64,000 nucleotides of DNA from Paracoccaceae bacterium (GCA_014323795.1 JACONK010000028.1:62001-126000); one strand, 5' to 3'. Counted from the stretch's first letter, positions 35,287-44,397 are shown. Made by a program: numbers and translations. Notes: generated from the sequence alone by a model not told the origin.

Positions 35287-35916
35287 ATGAAAAACACACT
35301 TAAAGCCGGGCTGGTGCTACTCATCGTGATAACGGCAGGGCCAGTGATGGCTTACTCCCATAATAACCAGGTGCGTGAAATCCAGCAGATGCTGGCGCAA
35401 TGCGGCTTTGACCCCGGCCCGGTTGATGGCAATTGGGGCCGGCAGACGGCACGGGCGGCGGCCGAATACATCCGGGCGCACGGCGCGCTGGCCGACAATG
35501 CGCGCTGGACCGAACCGTCCGATACTGACCGGCGCACCAGCCTGATTGCACAAATCGGTACTCACCTTGAAAAAAGTGCGCAACCATGTCCTGCACCGGG
35601 GTCCGAAATTTGGGAATGCAGCACGGTCCTGTCTCGGGGGAACCCGGAAATATTACTTGCCGCTGACCACAGCACCGAGACCGGACAGGTGAAATTAGGC
35701 ACCATTCCTGTAATCGGAACACTGTTCGCCGTTGAGGGTTTGGAGCGGGCCTGGAGATGGCGCAGAAGCAGTGAAAAAGGATATGCATTTACAATAGGTC
35801 CCCATGGCGCATTTGGCCTGTCGGGCTTTTACTTCGACTTTTCGCATGCTGCGGACGAAAACGGCATGGTGAAATCGCAGGCGCACTACAGCTGTGAACA
35901 GGTTGCACGCCCCTGA
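35287..35916 (+). CDS. Secreted protein with N-terminal peptidoglycan-binding domain
   Basis: 209 aa with start ATG 35287 (GGAAAGGAAGCAAT upstream). A signal peptide (KNTLKAGLVLLIVITAGPVMA) is followed by a PG_binding_1-type module, residues 24-65: NQVREIQQMLAQCGFDPGPV-DGNWGRQTARAA. The rest (residues 90-209) has three Cys and a Trp/Arg-rich stretch (GLERAWRWRRSSEKGYAF) but no recognised domain. It is the first of three closely spaced plus-strand genes; the third also carries a C-terminal PGBD, so the set may act together at the cell wall. Role unknown. Confidence 0.8.
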   Translation: MKNTLKAGLVLLIVITAGPVMAYSHNNQVREIQQMLAQCGFDPGPVDGNWGRQTARAAAEYIRAHGALADNARWTEPSDTDRRTSLIAQIGTHLEKSAQPCPAPGSEIWECSTVLSRGNPEILLAADHSTETGQVKLGTIPVIGTLFAVEGLERAWRWRRSSEKGYAFTIGPHGAFGLSGFYFDFSHAADENGMVKSQAHYSCEQVARP

Positions 35917-35952
35917 CCAGGGCTTCCTGTCGTGACAGGGGAGGAATGCCTT

Positions 35953-36465
35953 ATGCGACGGCGGCGCGGATACAGAAAAAGAAAACACTGGCACACCCCG
36001 GAACAGCTGGACGGGCAGGATGACCGCGATGCCAGATACGAAAACCGCAGGTATTTCGTTTATGTTCTGGAGACCACGTCCGGTCACTATGTCGGGCATA
36101 CCTATTCCGTCCGAAACCGGGTGGCCCGGCACAAGCGTGGCCAGACGCGCAGCACGGCGGGGACCGCACCCGAATTGGCCTGGACATCGCGGCCATTCGG
36201 AAACCGTGCCGAGGCAGCCAGGTTCGAGGCCGCCCTGAAAAGCCTGCGCGACCAGAAACATCCCCGGTTTCACGAAATTACGGATCTGGAGCCGCAGCCC
36301 TGGGTATTTAACGCCACACGGCACGGCACCGGGCCGGGGTCAAACCCCGCACCCCAGGCGCAGCCGCAGCCGAATACCACACGGCACGGCACCGGCCCCG
36401 TGCTGTGGATTGTTCTTGGGATTCTGGCGGTCATTTTTCTGCTGGCTGCAATCGGGCCGCGCTGA
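35953..36465 (+). CDS. GIY-YIG nuclease-domain protein with C-terminal membrane anchor
   Basis: A 170-aa protein from ATG 35953 (GGGGAGGAATGCCTT upstream). Residues 34-105 are a GIY-YIG domain: the two tyrosines in YFVYVLETTSGHYVGHT, the catalytic Arg region VRNRVARHKRG, and the Glu in AARFEAALKSLRDQ, so the active site looks complete. The C-terminal third is a Gln/Pro linker containing a repeated N-A/T-T-R-H-G-T-G-P motif and one hydrophobic helix (VLWIVLGILAVIFLLAA). UPF0213-type GIY-YIG proteins normally lack a membrane segment. Lies 36 bp after the PGBD gene and 39 bp before the CoiA-like gene. Confidence 0.85.
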   Translation: MRRRRGYRKRKHWHTPEQLDGQDDRDARYENRRYFVYVLETTSGHYVGHTYSVRNRVARHKRGQTRSTAGTAPELAWTSRPFGNRAEAARFEAALKSLRDQKHPRFHEITDLEPQPWVFNATRHGTGPGSNPAPQAQPQPNTTRHGTGPVLWIVLGILAVIFLLAAIGPR

Positions 36466-36504
36466 GATGCGCCGGATTGGATATTTTTCGGATTACACGT
36501 TCCG

Positions 36505-37809
36505 GTGCCCCGAATGATGCGTGAGAAAGGAAAAATAGGCGTCAAGGATGGCCGATGCGTCAGCGTGCATGACGTGAAACGCGGCAAGGGCTGCGGCTGT
36601 GTCTGCGCCGCCTGTGGCGGTTCCCTGGTCGCCAGGCAAGGCGAAATACGCACCTGGCATTTCGCCCATGCAGACTCCGGTGCCTGCACGGCAATGGGCG
36701 AGACTCATCTTCATCTTGCCGCAAAGCAACTGCTTCAGGAAAGCCTGTCATTGGTGCTGCCGGATTACCCCGGCACCGAATACGGGTGCAGGGGAGCATC
36801 GGGCAGGAACTATCTGACCAAATCCATATTGTGGAGTCCTGTTCACAAAGATCTGCGGGAACAGGCACATAAACCTTTGATTAAGGGGCGGGAATTTACC
36901 GCTGACCGGGTTGAGACGGAAGTGCCACTGGAAGGTTTCCGGGCGGATATTGTTTTCCACAAGGGCGGGCGGCGGCTTCTGGTCGAAATCAGGGTGACGC
37001 ATGAAACAGACGAAACCAAACGCCGGAAAATCAAACAAACGGGGTTGGCCTGTGTTGAGATTGACCTCTCACGCACCCCCCGGGATGTTAACCTGCCCGA
37101 CCTGAAACATATTGTCACCGGCATCGGCGGCGGGGCAGCGCACAAACCCGCCCCACGGCACTGGATTTCAAACCCGAAGGGTGCCGGGAAAGCGGACAAA
37201 CGATTCCGGCATCATCGTGAAATATTTGCCGAACGGATCAGATCCGCGGCCGGAACGCACCCTGTGCGGCCATCTTATACCAATATGGGGCCGGATGTGG
37301 TTGAGAACTGCCCGATCAAAGAATACAAGGGCAGACGTCAGGCCCGCATGAGCGCATGTATCTGTTGCGATCATCACATCGCTTATTTTGATGCGGATGA
37401 TGAAGGTCTGCACACCGCATTAACCGGAAGGAAAGCAGACAGCGTTGTTTACTGCGGCTGCACATCGCAAATGGCCCGCGCTTATTGGCAAGCCAGACGG
37501 GAACAGGAGAAGCAAGAAAGAAACCTGCAAAAGACTGTCAAGGAGTGTCTCGTCCGGCCATCCCTGCCGGAACGGGGGTATGATGTGCCGCCGGAAATAA
37601 CCGGTGACCCGAAGCGGTTCGATATCTGGGAAGTGCAGGAAAGACTCAAACAGGCCGGATATTGTCCGGGCCCGGCTGATGGGGTTATGGGGCCGCGCAC
37701 GAAAGCTGCCCTTAAAGGGTTTCAGGCTTCCGAAGGGTTTGCACCGCATGGCGAAATTGACCGCACGACATTGGCCATCCTGCCCGCGCTCCGGAAAGCA
37801 CGGAACTGA
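36505..37809 (+). CDS. CoiA-like nuclease fused to a C-terminal peptidoglycan-binding domain
   Basis: A 434-aa protein without a signal peptide. The N-terminal zinc-finger-like part has C30, C32, C34, C37 (CVCAACGGSLVARQG), HFAH at 52-55, C61 and the E-x-H-L-H-L-A-A-K block (66-74), as in CoiA-family competence nucleases. A PD-(D/E)xK-like core follows with D148 and E161 (FRADIVF, LLVEIRVTHETDE). The middle has a second Cys pair (ACICCDH). Residues about 368-425 are a PG_binding_1 module (VQERLKQAGYCPGPADGVMG-PRTKAALKGFQ). CoiA domains are linked to DNA processing in transformation and occur in other nuclease contexts; the PGBD fusion is unusual. GTG 36505 or ATG 36514 could be the start. Confidence 0.8.
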   Translation: MPRMMREKGKIGVKDGRCVSVHDVKRGKGCGCVCAACGGSLVARQGEIRTWHFAHADSGACTAMGETHLHLAAKQLLQESLSLVLPDYPGTEYGCRGASGRNYLTKSILWSPVHKDLREQAHKPLIKGREFTADRVETEVPLEGFRADIVFHKGGRRLLVEIRVTHETDETKRRKIKQTGLACVEIDLSRTPRDVNLPDLKHIVTGIGGGAAHKPAPRHWISNPKGAGKADKRFRHHREIFAERIRSAAGTHPVRPSYTNMGPDVVENCPIKEYKGRRQARMSACICCDHHIAYFDADDEGLHTALTGRKADSVVYCGCTSQMARAYWQARREQEKQERNLQKTVKECLVRPSLPERGYDVPPEITGDPKRFDIWEVQERLKQAGYCPGPADGVMGPRTKAALKGFQASEGFAPHGEIDRTTLAILPALRKARN

Positions 37810-37817
37810 CTTGGTGA

Positions 37818-38025
37818 TTATGCCGCCTGACCGAGCGGCCTAGGTTCCTTGGTACCTGAACCGGGTTTCCCCGGCATCGGCCCGAAGTCTTCAGCCAGTG
37901 CGACACACCCGTTGGTGCCTGATACAGTGCTCTGCCTGCCCGGCGCAAGGCCCTGTCTGACAAGGAATTTTTCGGCTTTTCCCTTCCTTCAGTGTGGCGA
38001 TTAGGCGGTGCTTCTTCGGAACCAT
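37818..38025 (-). pseudogene. Possible frameshifted small ORF after the RTX gene
   Basis: Four bases after the RTX stop on the minus strand, ATG 38025 opens MVPKKHRLIATLKEGK; with one frame change this continues as AEKFLVRQGLAPGRQSTVSG and TNGCVALAEDFGPMPGKPGS to a stop at 37818. The sequence looks protein-like across the shift. No family recognised; either a broken gene or a chance frame. Confidence 0.3.
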
Positions 38026-38029
38026 GTGC

Positions 38030-38818
38030 TTACACAAATTCAAAAGTATCGGCGGTCAGAGTATCTTTTTGAACGCCTGCCAAGTGGATCACACCTTCAT
38101 CCCATTCTATTCTGGCCCCAGTCCCCTTTGCCCATTTCTTTATGGTGAGGTCGGAGAATGTTACGCCGTGAAGTTCAGGGATGTCTGTGGCGGGTGAGAA
38201 GTCTGTGATCGTGTCCTTCCCATGTTCTGTGCGGAATACGAAGGTGTCCTTGCCGGTTCCACCTGTCAGGATGTCATCCTGTTTCCCGCCTTGTAGCCGG
38301 TCAGCGTTCCGTCCGCCTATAAGCCAGTCTCTGGCGTTGCCCCCGCTTAGGAAATCTTTCCCGTCTTTCCCTTCGAGGTAGTCTCTGCCCTTCATACCTC
38401 GCAGCGTAGAGCCGTCTCCGTGCGCTACCATGTAATCCTTGTGTTGGGTGCCGCGTATGTCTTTGATGATGCTGCCAGCAACGATCTTCGTGAATGTTGT
38501 CAAGTCAGGAAGTGCTGCCGCCTTTGTGGCTTTCTGCGCTATTTCTCTGGCTTCCTGAAGTAATGCTTCTTGTGTGTCTTTGATTCTTTTCCAGTTTAGT
38601 TTTGGGCATGATGATTTTAATGGTTCTTCGGGGAAAGTTTGTAGTAATGCTTCTAGTGCCTGCTCGGCGGTATCCAAGTCTGCTTGGGCGGCTCTCAGTG
38701 CCACCGCAGCTTTTGCTTTGCTGCTGTCTCCGGCTTTCAGAGCTGCTGCTCTCTCTTTGTTTATCCAAGCCGTTTGGAACTGTATTATTCGAAGTTCAGC
38801 CTCATCGCATTTGCTCAT
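38030..38818 (-). CDS. RTX (hemolysin-type calcium-binding) protein, paralogue 1
   Basis: 262 aa from ATG 38818 (a TTG at 38848 is a longer alternative). The N-terminal 100 residues are a predicted coiled coil rich in Ala, Glu, Lys (RAAALKAGDSSKAKAAVALR; DLDTAEQALEALLQ). An RTX block follows: GMKGRDYLEGKDGKDFLSGG and ADRLQGGKQDDILTGGTGKD, then TFVFRTEHGKDTITDFSP, and the C-terminus ends DTFEFV. RTX proteins are usually exported by type I secretion and fold on binding calcium; there is no signal peptide and no ABC/MFP exporter nearby. About 55-60 percent like the product at 45033-45857 over the RTX half. Confidence 0.85.
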   Translation of the reverse strand: MSKCDEAELRIIQFQTAWINKERAAALKAGDSSKAKAAVALRAAQADLDTAEQALEALLQTFPEEPLKSSCPKLNWKRIKDTQEALLQEAREIAQKATKAAALPDLTTFTKIVAGSIIKDIRGTQHKDYMVAHGDGSTLRGMKGRDYLEGKDGKDFLSGGNARDWLIGGRNADRLQGGKQDDILTGGTGKDTFVFRTEHGKDTITDFSPATDIPELHGVTFSDLTIKKWAKGTGARIEWDEGVIHLAGVQKDTLTADTFEFV

Positions 38819-39220
38819 TTTGTTTGTTTTCTCCGTTCTAGCTTTCAACTGTTCAAAGGCAGTCAGTTTTGACTTTTCTCCTGCCTTTCTTTTCTGGCCT
38901 GTCGGTCTTCTGCATCATGCGCGATGATGCGTTCGCTTTTATAGTGCGGATACGAACCGGTTACAACCGCCTGGGGTGCCATAGGCGGACCGGTATCAGA
39001 ACGGGGAATTCATGTTTCATTCCTGACATGTGTCGTGCCACGGCAAGGGCAGCAGGCAAAAACGCTCAGAAGGGGGGTTGCGCTGGCCCGCGGGGTTCCC
39101 TATACCCCGCGCATCAATCCACAGGCGGGGATTGCGGGTGCGGGGCAGGCATACCCCGCGTTCCACCGGTTGGGCCGCGGCCCTTCCCCCGCCGAGGCAA
39201 AAACCGGAAAGGACAGAAAG
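38819..39220. other. Gap between the RTX gene and rpsB
   Basis: Contains the divergent promoters of the RTX gene and rpsB. A perfect small hairpin GCATCAT-GCGCG-ATGATGC lies at 38912-38930, in the RTX 5' region. No gene or conserved ribosomal-protein leader structure was recognised. Confidence 0.4.
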
Positions 39221-40003
39221 ATGGCTTTGCCAGAGTTTTCCATGCGTCAACTGCTGGAGGCGGGCGTACACTTCGGACATCAGACGCACCGCTGGAACCC
39301 GCGTATGGCGCAATACATCTACGGCCAGCGGAACGGCATCCACATCCTGGACCTGACCCAGACGGTTGTGCTGCTGGATCAGGCCCTTGTCGTCGTGCGG
39401 GAAACCGTTGCCAAAGGCGGGCGCATCCTGTTTGTGGGCACCAAGCGTCAGGCCTCCGGGGCCGTGGCTGAGGCCGCTGAGCGGTCCGCACAATACTACA
39501 TGAACCATCGCTGGCTGGGCGGTACGCTGACCAACTGGCAGACGGTGTCAAATTCCATCACCCGTCTGAAATCCATTGACCAGCGGCTGGAGGAAGGTGC
39601 CGAAGGCTTGACCAAGAAAGAGCGGCTGGGCTTGGAGCGTGAGCAGGCCAAACTGCGCACCTCCCTTGACGGGATTCGCGAAATGGGTGGCCTGCCGGAT
39701 CTGATCTTCGTAATTGACACGAACAAGGAAAGCCTGGCCGTGGCAGAAGCCAACAAACTGGGCATCCCGGTTATGGCCGTGCTTGATACCAACTCCACGC
39801 CGCAGGGGGTGGATTACCCGATACCGGGCAACGATGACGCCTCCCGCGCGATCACGCTCTATTGTGACTTGGTGGCCCGTGCGGCACTTGACGGCATGTC
39901 GGCACAGCTGGGGGCAGCAGGCATTGACGTGGGCGCGCTGGAAGAGGTTCCCATGGAAGAGGCTGTTGTCGCAGGCACCGGGGCGGAAAACGCCGGGGCC
40001 TGA
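39221..40003 (+). CDS. rpsB: 30S ribosomal protein S2
   Basis: 260 aa, starting at ATG 39221 after AAAGGACAGAAAG (upstream in-frame Mets are not conserved). Family signatures are clear: [42 protein letters not shown] and [21 protein letters not shown]2 binds the back of the 30S subunit with S1. tsf follows 55 bp later, the conserved rpsB-tsf operon. The C-terminal tail is Ala/Glu-rich. Confidence 0.98.
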   Translation: MALPEFSMRQLLEAGVHFGHQTHRWNPRMAQYIYGQRNGIHILDLTQTVVLLDQALVVVRETVAKGGRILFVGTKRQASGAVAEAAERSAQYYMNHRWLGGTLTNWQTVSNSITRLKSIDQRLEEGAEGLTKKERLGLEREQAKLRTSLDGIREMGGLPDLIFVIDTNKESLAVAEANKLGIPVMAVLDTNSTPQGVDYPIPGNDDASRAITLYCDLVARAALDGMSAQLGAAGIDVGALEEVPMEEAVVAGTGAENAGA

Positions 40004-40058
40004 CCCGGTATTAATATGATACAGGCGGCAGCCCCGCCCGCATTGCAGGAGAAACAAT

Positions 40059-40946
40059 ATGGCGATCACCGCGGCACAGGTGAAAGAACTGCGTGAAAAA
40101 TCCGGCGCCGGCATAATGGATGCCAAAAAGGCGCTGACGGAAACCGGCGGCGATATGGAGGCGGCCATGGACTGGCTGCGCACCAAGGGGCTGGCCACTG
40201 CTGCCAGGAAATCCGGCCGCACCGCGGCAGAAGGCCTTGTCGGCGTGAAGGTCGAGGGCGGCAAGGGCGTGGCTGTTGAGGTCAACGCGGAAACGGACTT
40301 TGTGGCCAGGAACGCGGATTTTCAGGCCATGGTCGGCGGCATCGTGGAGGCTGCCATGGGTGTATCGGACGTGGACGCACTGAAACAGGCTGATATGGGC
40401 GGTAAAACAGTGGCCGAGGCGGTGACGGACATGATCGCCATCATCGGCGAAAATATGGCCGTGCGCCGCATGGCCGGCGTTGAAGGGGAAACCGTTGCCT
40501 CTTACGTACACAACGCCGCGACCGATGGTATGGGCAGGATTGGCGTTCTGGTCGCGCTCAACGGTGGTGCCGAAAGCCTGGCCAGGCAGATTGCCATGCA
40601 CGTTGCGGCAACCGCACCCCAATCCCTGTCCGAAGCTGACCTTGACCCGGCCGTGATTGAGCGTGAAAGGAACGTGCTGACCGAGCAGGCCCGCGAATCC
40701 GGCAAGCCCGCAAACATTATTGAAAACATGGTCAGGGGCCGGATGAAGAAATTCTATTCCGAAGTCACCCTGGTGAATCAGACGTTTGTGATGAACCCGG
40801 ATGTGACCGTAGGCCAGGCCGCCAAAGATGCCGGTGCGGAAATTCTGGGCTTTGTCCGCCTCGAGGTTGGCGCGGGCATTGAGAAAAAGGAAGAGGATTT
40901 TGCATCCGAAGTTGCAAAAACCATGGGCAGCCAGGTTCCCTCATGA
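40059..40946 (+). CDS. tsf: Elongation factor Ts
   Basis: The EF-Tu nucleotide exchange factor, 295 aa. [24 protein letters not shown] is the UBA-type N-terminus, and [20 protein letters not shown] the TDFV motif contacting EF-Tu; [16 protein letters not shown] and [20 protein letters not shown] form the C-terminal end. Start ATG after CAGGAGAAACAAT. Two tandem hairpins follow the stop. Confidence 0.98.
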   Translation: MAITAAQVKELREKSGAGIMDAKKALTETGGDMEAAMDWLRTKGLATAARKSGRTAAEGLVGVKVEGGKGVAVEVNAETDFVARNADFQAMVGGIVEAAMGVSDVDALKQADMGGKTVAEAVTDMIAIIGENMAVRRMAGVEGETVASYVHNAATDGMGRIGVLVALNGGAESLARQIAMHVAATAPQSLSEADLDPAVIERERNVLTEQARESGKPANIIENMVRGRMKKFYSEVTLVNQTFVMNPDVTVGQAAKDAGAEILGFVRLEVGAGIEKKEEDFASEVAKTMGSQVPS

Positions 40947-40948
40947 GG

Positions 40949-40992
40949 CCTTTATTGCCCGATAAAGGGGCTTTAAACGGCGTTTAAAGCCC
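40949..40992 (+). terminator. Tandem hairpins terminating rpsB-tsf
   Basis: First a 7-bp stem CCTTTAT/ATAAAGG (40949-40968), then a perfect 11-bp stem GGGCTTTAAAC/GTTTAAAGCCC with a GGC loop (40968-40992). They lie directly after the tsf stop (40944-40946). There is no long T tract. Confidence 0.65.
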
Positions 40993-41258
40993 GATTAACG
41001 CCTGATACGTGCGGCGTTTATCAGCCCCCGTATCTGTCCCGTATGCTTGGCCCCGGATACATCAGGGCACAAGCCGGGGGTTAATCGTTCTGCCCGGGGC
41101 GGGAAAGATGCAGGGCCGGGTCTGTCACCCCCCAGGCGCAAGAACCTTTTTGGCGCGAGGCGGCAAACGCTCCGCCACACCTGCGCATACCTGACGGAGT
41201 GTCTAGACTTTTCCTGTTCCCGCGCTTTATGTGTTGCCCCTTGGCGAAAGGAAAACCC

Positions 41259-42890
41259 GTGGCGATGACAGGCGGTCAACTGCTGGTGGAATGCCTTGTC
41301 AGACAAGGCGTCGGCACGGTGTTCGGCGTGCCTGGTGAAAGCTATCTGGCCGTTTTGGACGCACTCTATGACACGCAGGACCGGATTCGATTCATCTCAA
41401 CGCGCCATGAAAGCGGTGCCGGCTTTGCGGCGGAAGCCTGGGGTAAACTGAAAGGCGAACCGGGCGTTGCCTTTGTCACCCGCGGGCCCGGGGCGACGAA
41501 TGCCTCCATCGGTGTGCACACGGCACTGCAGGATTCGAGCCCGATGATCCTGTTTGTGGGTCAGATTGCCCGCACCATGCGGGATCGGGAGGCCTTTCAG
41601 GAAATCAACTATCGCGCGTTTTTTGGGCCCATAGCGAAGTGGGTCACCGAAATTGATGATGCCGACCGCATCCCTGAAATTGTGGCACGGGCGTTTCAGG
41701 CAGCCCGGTCCGGCAGACCCGGCCCGGTGGTGGTTGCACTGCCGGAGGATATGCTGACCGACATGACGGAGGCCGCCCCCTGCAGGCGCGTGCGGCGCTT
41801 TCGCAGCGCACCGGAACCGGATGCCGTGGCAGCGGCGGCGGCACTGTTGAACGGGGCCAGACGGCCTGTGATGATTCCGGGCGGGGGAGGGTGGTCAGAC
41901 GGTGCCCGCAGGGCCCTGGCCGCCTTTGCCGAAAAAACCGGGATACCTGTCGCCCCCGCGTTCCGATCACAGGATTTGATCGACAATCGCTCGGATATGT
42001 TTATCGGCGATGCCGGTGTGGGCATGTTTGCGCATGTCAGGGAGGCGATCAAAAACGCCGACGTGATCCTTGCCGTAAACATTCGCTTCGGCGAAACTGT
42101 CACCGATGGCTGGACCCTGCTTGACGTGCCGAACCCGGATCAGAAGATAATCCACGCCCATGCGTCGGACGGGGAGATCGGCAAGATATACCAGCCGGAA
42201 GTCATATTGCATGGCGATCCCGAATTTGTGATCACTGAATTAAAGTGCAGGATAACGGCAAGTTACAGGTCATATTTAAAGTATTTTAAGGCAGCGCACC
42301 GGGCCGCGCTGCAGCCTGGGCCGGCCAGGGGGCTGCTCGATATGGCGCATGTGAGCGCGCATCTGCGCAAGGTGCTGCCATCGGATACGATTGTTACCAA
42401 TGGTGCGGGAAATTTCGCGATCTGGTCCGGGCGCTATCTGCAGTATCACAGCGATATGCGGCTTCTGGGCCCGCAGGCCGGGGCCATGGGGGCAGGGGTG
42501 CCGGCCGCGCTCGCCGCCAAGGCGGCTGACCCTTCCCGCACTGTTGTCTGTTTTGCGGGCGACGGTGACTTTCAGATGTCCATAGGCGAGCTTGGCACCG
42601 CGCTGCAGGCCGATTTGCGGCCGATTTTCCTGATTATCAATAACCGGCTCTACGGCACGATTCGGCTGCATCAGGCGCGCCGCTACCGGGGCCGCAAGAG
42701 CGCCACGGATATCGTTAACCCGGATTTTGTGGCCATCGGCAGGGCCTATGGCTTCCACGCCGAATGCGTTACCGAAACCGCGGCTTTTCCGGCCGCGTTT
42801 GCGCGGGCCATGGCCAGCCCGGCCGGTGCCGTGCTGGACCTGAGGATAGATCCAGATGACATTGCACCGAACGTCATCCTTACAGATTAG
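41259..42890 (+). CDS. Thiamine diphosphate-binding enzyme (acetolactate synthase-like)
   Basis: A 543-aa ThDP enzyme of the POX/AHAS family. PYR domain: GTVFGVPGESYLAVLDAL with catalytic Glu in STRHESGAGFAAEAWGKLKG; ThDP domain: FAGDGDFQMSIGELGTALQA then IIINNRLYGTIRLHQARRY (GDG...NN). It is clearly distinct from the true ilvB at 6102-7859 and lacks an adjacent small subunit, so biosynthetic AHAS is unlikely; a decarboxylase or carboligase of unknown substrate is more probable. The GTG at 41259 is six bases after AAGGA; ATG 41265 is the alternative. It precedes 3-hydroxybutyrate dehydrogenase by 12 bp, so the two are probably co-transcribed. Confidence 0.85.
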   Translation: MAMTGGQLLVECLVRQGVGTVFGVPGESYLAVLDALYDTQDRIRFISTRHESGAGFAAEAWGKLKGEPGVAFVTRGPGATNASIGVHTALQDSSPMILFVGQIARTMRDREAFQEINYRAFFGPIAKWVTEIDDADRIPEIVARAFQAARSGRPGPVVVALPEDMLTDMTEAAPCRRVRRFRSAPEPDAVAAAAALLNGARRPVMIPGGGGWSDGARRALAAFAEKTGIPVAPAFRSQDLIDNRSDMFIGDAGVGMFAHVREAIKNADVILAVNIRFGETVTDGWTLLDVPNPDQKIIHAHASDGEIGKIYQPEVILHGDPEFVITELKCRITASYRSYLKYFKAAHRAALQPGPARGLLDMAHVSAHLRKVLPSDTIVTNGAGNFAIWSGRYLQYHSDMRLLGPQAGAMGAGVPAALAAKAADPSRTVVCFAGDGDFQMSIGELGTALQADLRPIFLIINNRLYGTIRLHQARRYRGRKSATDIVNPDFVAIGRAYGFHAECVTETAAFPAAFARAMASPAGAVLDLRIDPDDIAPNVILTD

Positions 42891-42902
42891 GAACCTGGGA
42901 AA

Positions 42903-43679
42903 ATGATAAAAACCGCGCTTGTAACCGGCTCAACATCCGGCATTGGCTTGGCACTTGCAAGGGCCATGGCCGGGCAGGGTATGAATGTTGTGCTAAACGG
43001 ATTTGGTGATGCGGATCAGATCGGGGAAATCCGGGCCGGCATCGCCTCGGACACCGGCATGAATGTGACCTACAGCCCTGCCGACATGACCAGGCCCGAT
43101 GAGATTGAGGCCATGATCGCGGCAGCGGTATCCGAACACGGATCGCTCGATGTTCTGGTGAACAACGCGGGAATTCAGCATGTTGCGCCGATTGATGAAT
43201 TTCCCGTCGCCCAATGGGATGCAATCATCGCGGTCAACCTGAGCCACGCGTTCCACACCACGCGGCTGGCGCTGCCACACATGAAAGCAAACGGCTGGGG
43301 CCGCGTGCTCAACATGGCATCTGCGCACGGATTGGTTGCCAGCCCGTATAAGAGTGCCTATGTTGCTGCCAAACACGGGCTCATCGGTATGACGAAGGCC
43401 GTGGCACTGGAGGTGGCACAGCAGGGCATCACGGTGAATGCAATCTGCCCGGGTTACGTGAAAACAGCGCTGGTCGAATCCCAAATCCCCGAAACCGCCA
43501 GGGCGCGTGGCATGACCGAAGAGGACGTTGTGCGCGATGTCATTCTGGCCGCGCAGCCGACGAGGCGGTTCGTAGGGCCTGATGAGCTGGGCCAGATGGC
43601 TGTTTTCCTGACAAGCGACGCAGCGGCCTCAATTACCGGTGCGGCAATAAGTGTGGATGGCGGCTGGACGGCGTATTAG
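42903..43679 (+). CDS. bdhA: D-3-hydroxybutyrate dehydrogenase
   Basis: A 258-aa short-chain dehydrogenase interconverting 3-hydroxybutyrate and acetoacetate with NAD. TGSTSGIGLALARAM is the cofactor motif, NNAGIQHVAPIDEFP the following strand and substrate loop, NMASAHGLVASPYKSAYVAA-K the Ser-Tyr-Lys triad, and AICPGYVKTALVESQI with VDGGWTAY at the end is typical of 3HBDH. It links to polyhydroxybutyrate or ketone-body use. The last 15 bases of coding sequence (GTGGATGGCGGCTGG) recur 41 bp further on, just past the stop. Confidence 0.93.
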   Translation: MIKTALVTGSTSGIGLALARAMAGQGMNVVLNGFGDADQIGEIRAGIASDTGMNVTYSPADMTRPDEIEAMIAAAVSEHGSLDVLVNNAGIQHVAPIDEFPVAQWDAIIAVNLSHAFHTTRLALPHMKANGWGRVLNMASAHGLVASPYKSAYVAAKHGLIGMTKAVALEVAQQGITVNAICPGYVKTALVESQIPETARARGMTEEDVVRDVILAAQPTRRFVGPDELGQMAVFLTSDAAASITGAAISVDGGWTAY

Positions 43680-43753
43680 AGCCATCCCGCCGTGGATGGC
43701 GGCTGGCTAGAGCCGTGCCGTGCTGGCTCGCCGTACATTTAACATAATAACAA

Positions 43754-44397
43754 TTATGCGACTTTTTGATGTCCTGTGCCGGGCCTCTCAACCGGCCTTC
43801 GCCAGCCGTCAGATTCCCCCGTCGTGTACAGGCCAGGCCCCGCGCCGGCCGGATTGGTGCGCCCATTCCCCACAAGCCTTCCTTGCAGTTCCTGGCGCAG
43901 CGTTATTTCCGGCTCCCCTTCCCTGGCGCGCCTTATGGCGTCTTTCAGGTAGTTGATGTCACCGGCTTTCGCATATGCGCTGACAAAATCGTTCAGCAGC
44001 TCCAGGCGGGCTTCCCTGCTATCGGATTCATACAGGATGTCCTGCACTTGCGGCGGCTTCCCGCCCGTCTATGGTCAGGGTATCCGGGTCGTAAAGCGAA
44101 TGCTCCCCGGGTTCCCGCGCCATGCGGGAGTCACTGCCGACGAGGGGTTCCTGCCGGTTCTTGCATCTGCCGGAGCCGTTCCAGCGTTTCTTTTTTAAGC
44201 CCTTCTTCCATGATTCTGGTCGGTCGGCTTGTGCCTGTCGGGTGGCAATGTACTTCCAGGGTTGCCTGTACCTGATGGCAACATTCCCCTGCGTTACCCT
44301 GGCGGCATCCGCCAACGTGTGCGCCGGCCGGTTGTGTTGAGAGAGCGAGAGCCGTTAATCCCAGGATTATGGAGGTTTTCAGGTTCATGGGTTTCAT
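43754..44397 (-). pseudogene. Frameshifted gene for a small secreted protein
   Basis: ATG 44397 (AAGGA six bases ahead) opens MKPMNLKTSIILGLTALAL-S, a signal peptide, then a Cys-rich part (GGCRQGNAGECCHQ) and EGLKKETLERLRQMQEP, stopping at 44131 after 88 aa. A second frame continues with LVGSDSRMAREPGEHSLYDP-DTLTIDG to about 44030, and a third (GTG 44047) with VQDILYESDSREARLELLND and YLKDAIRRAREGEPEITLRQ to 43754. The three pieces look like one protein broken twice. The first 88 aa might still be made. It is related to the small protein at 44511-44714 (identical MKPMNLKT start). Confidence 0.45.
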
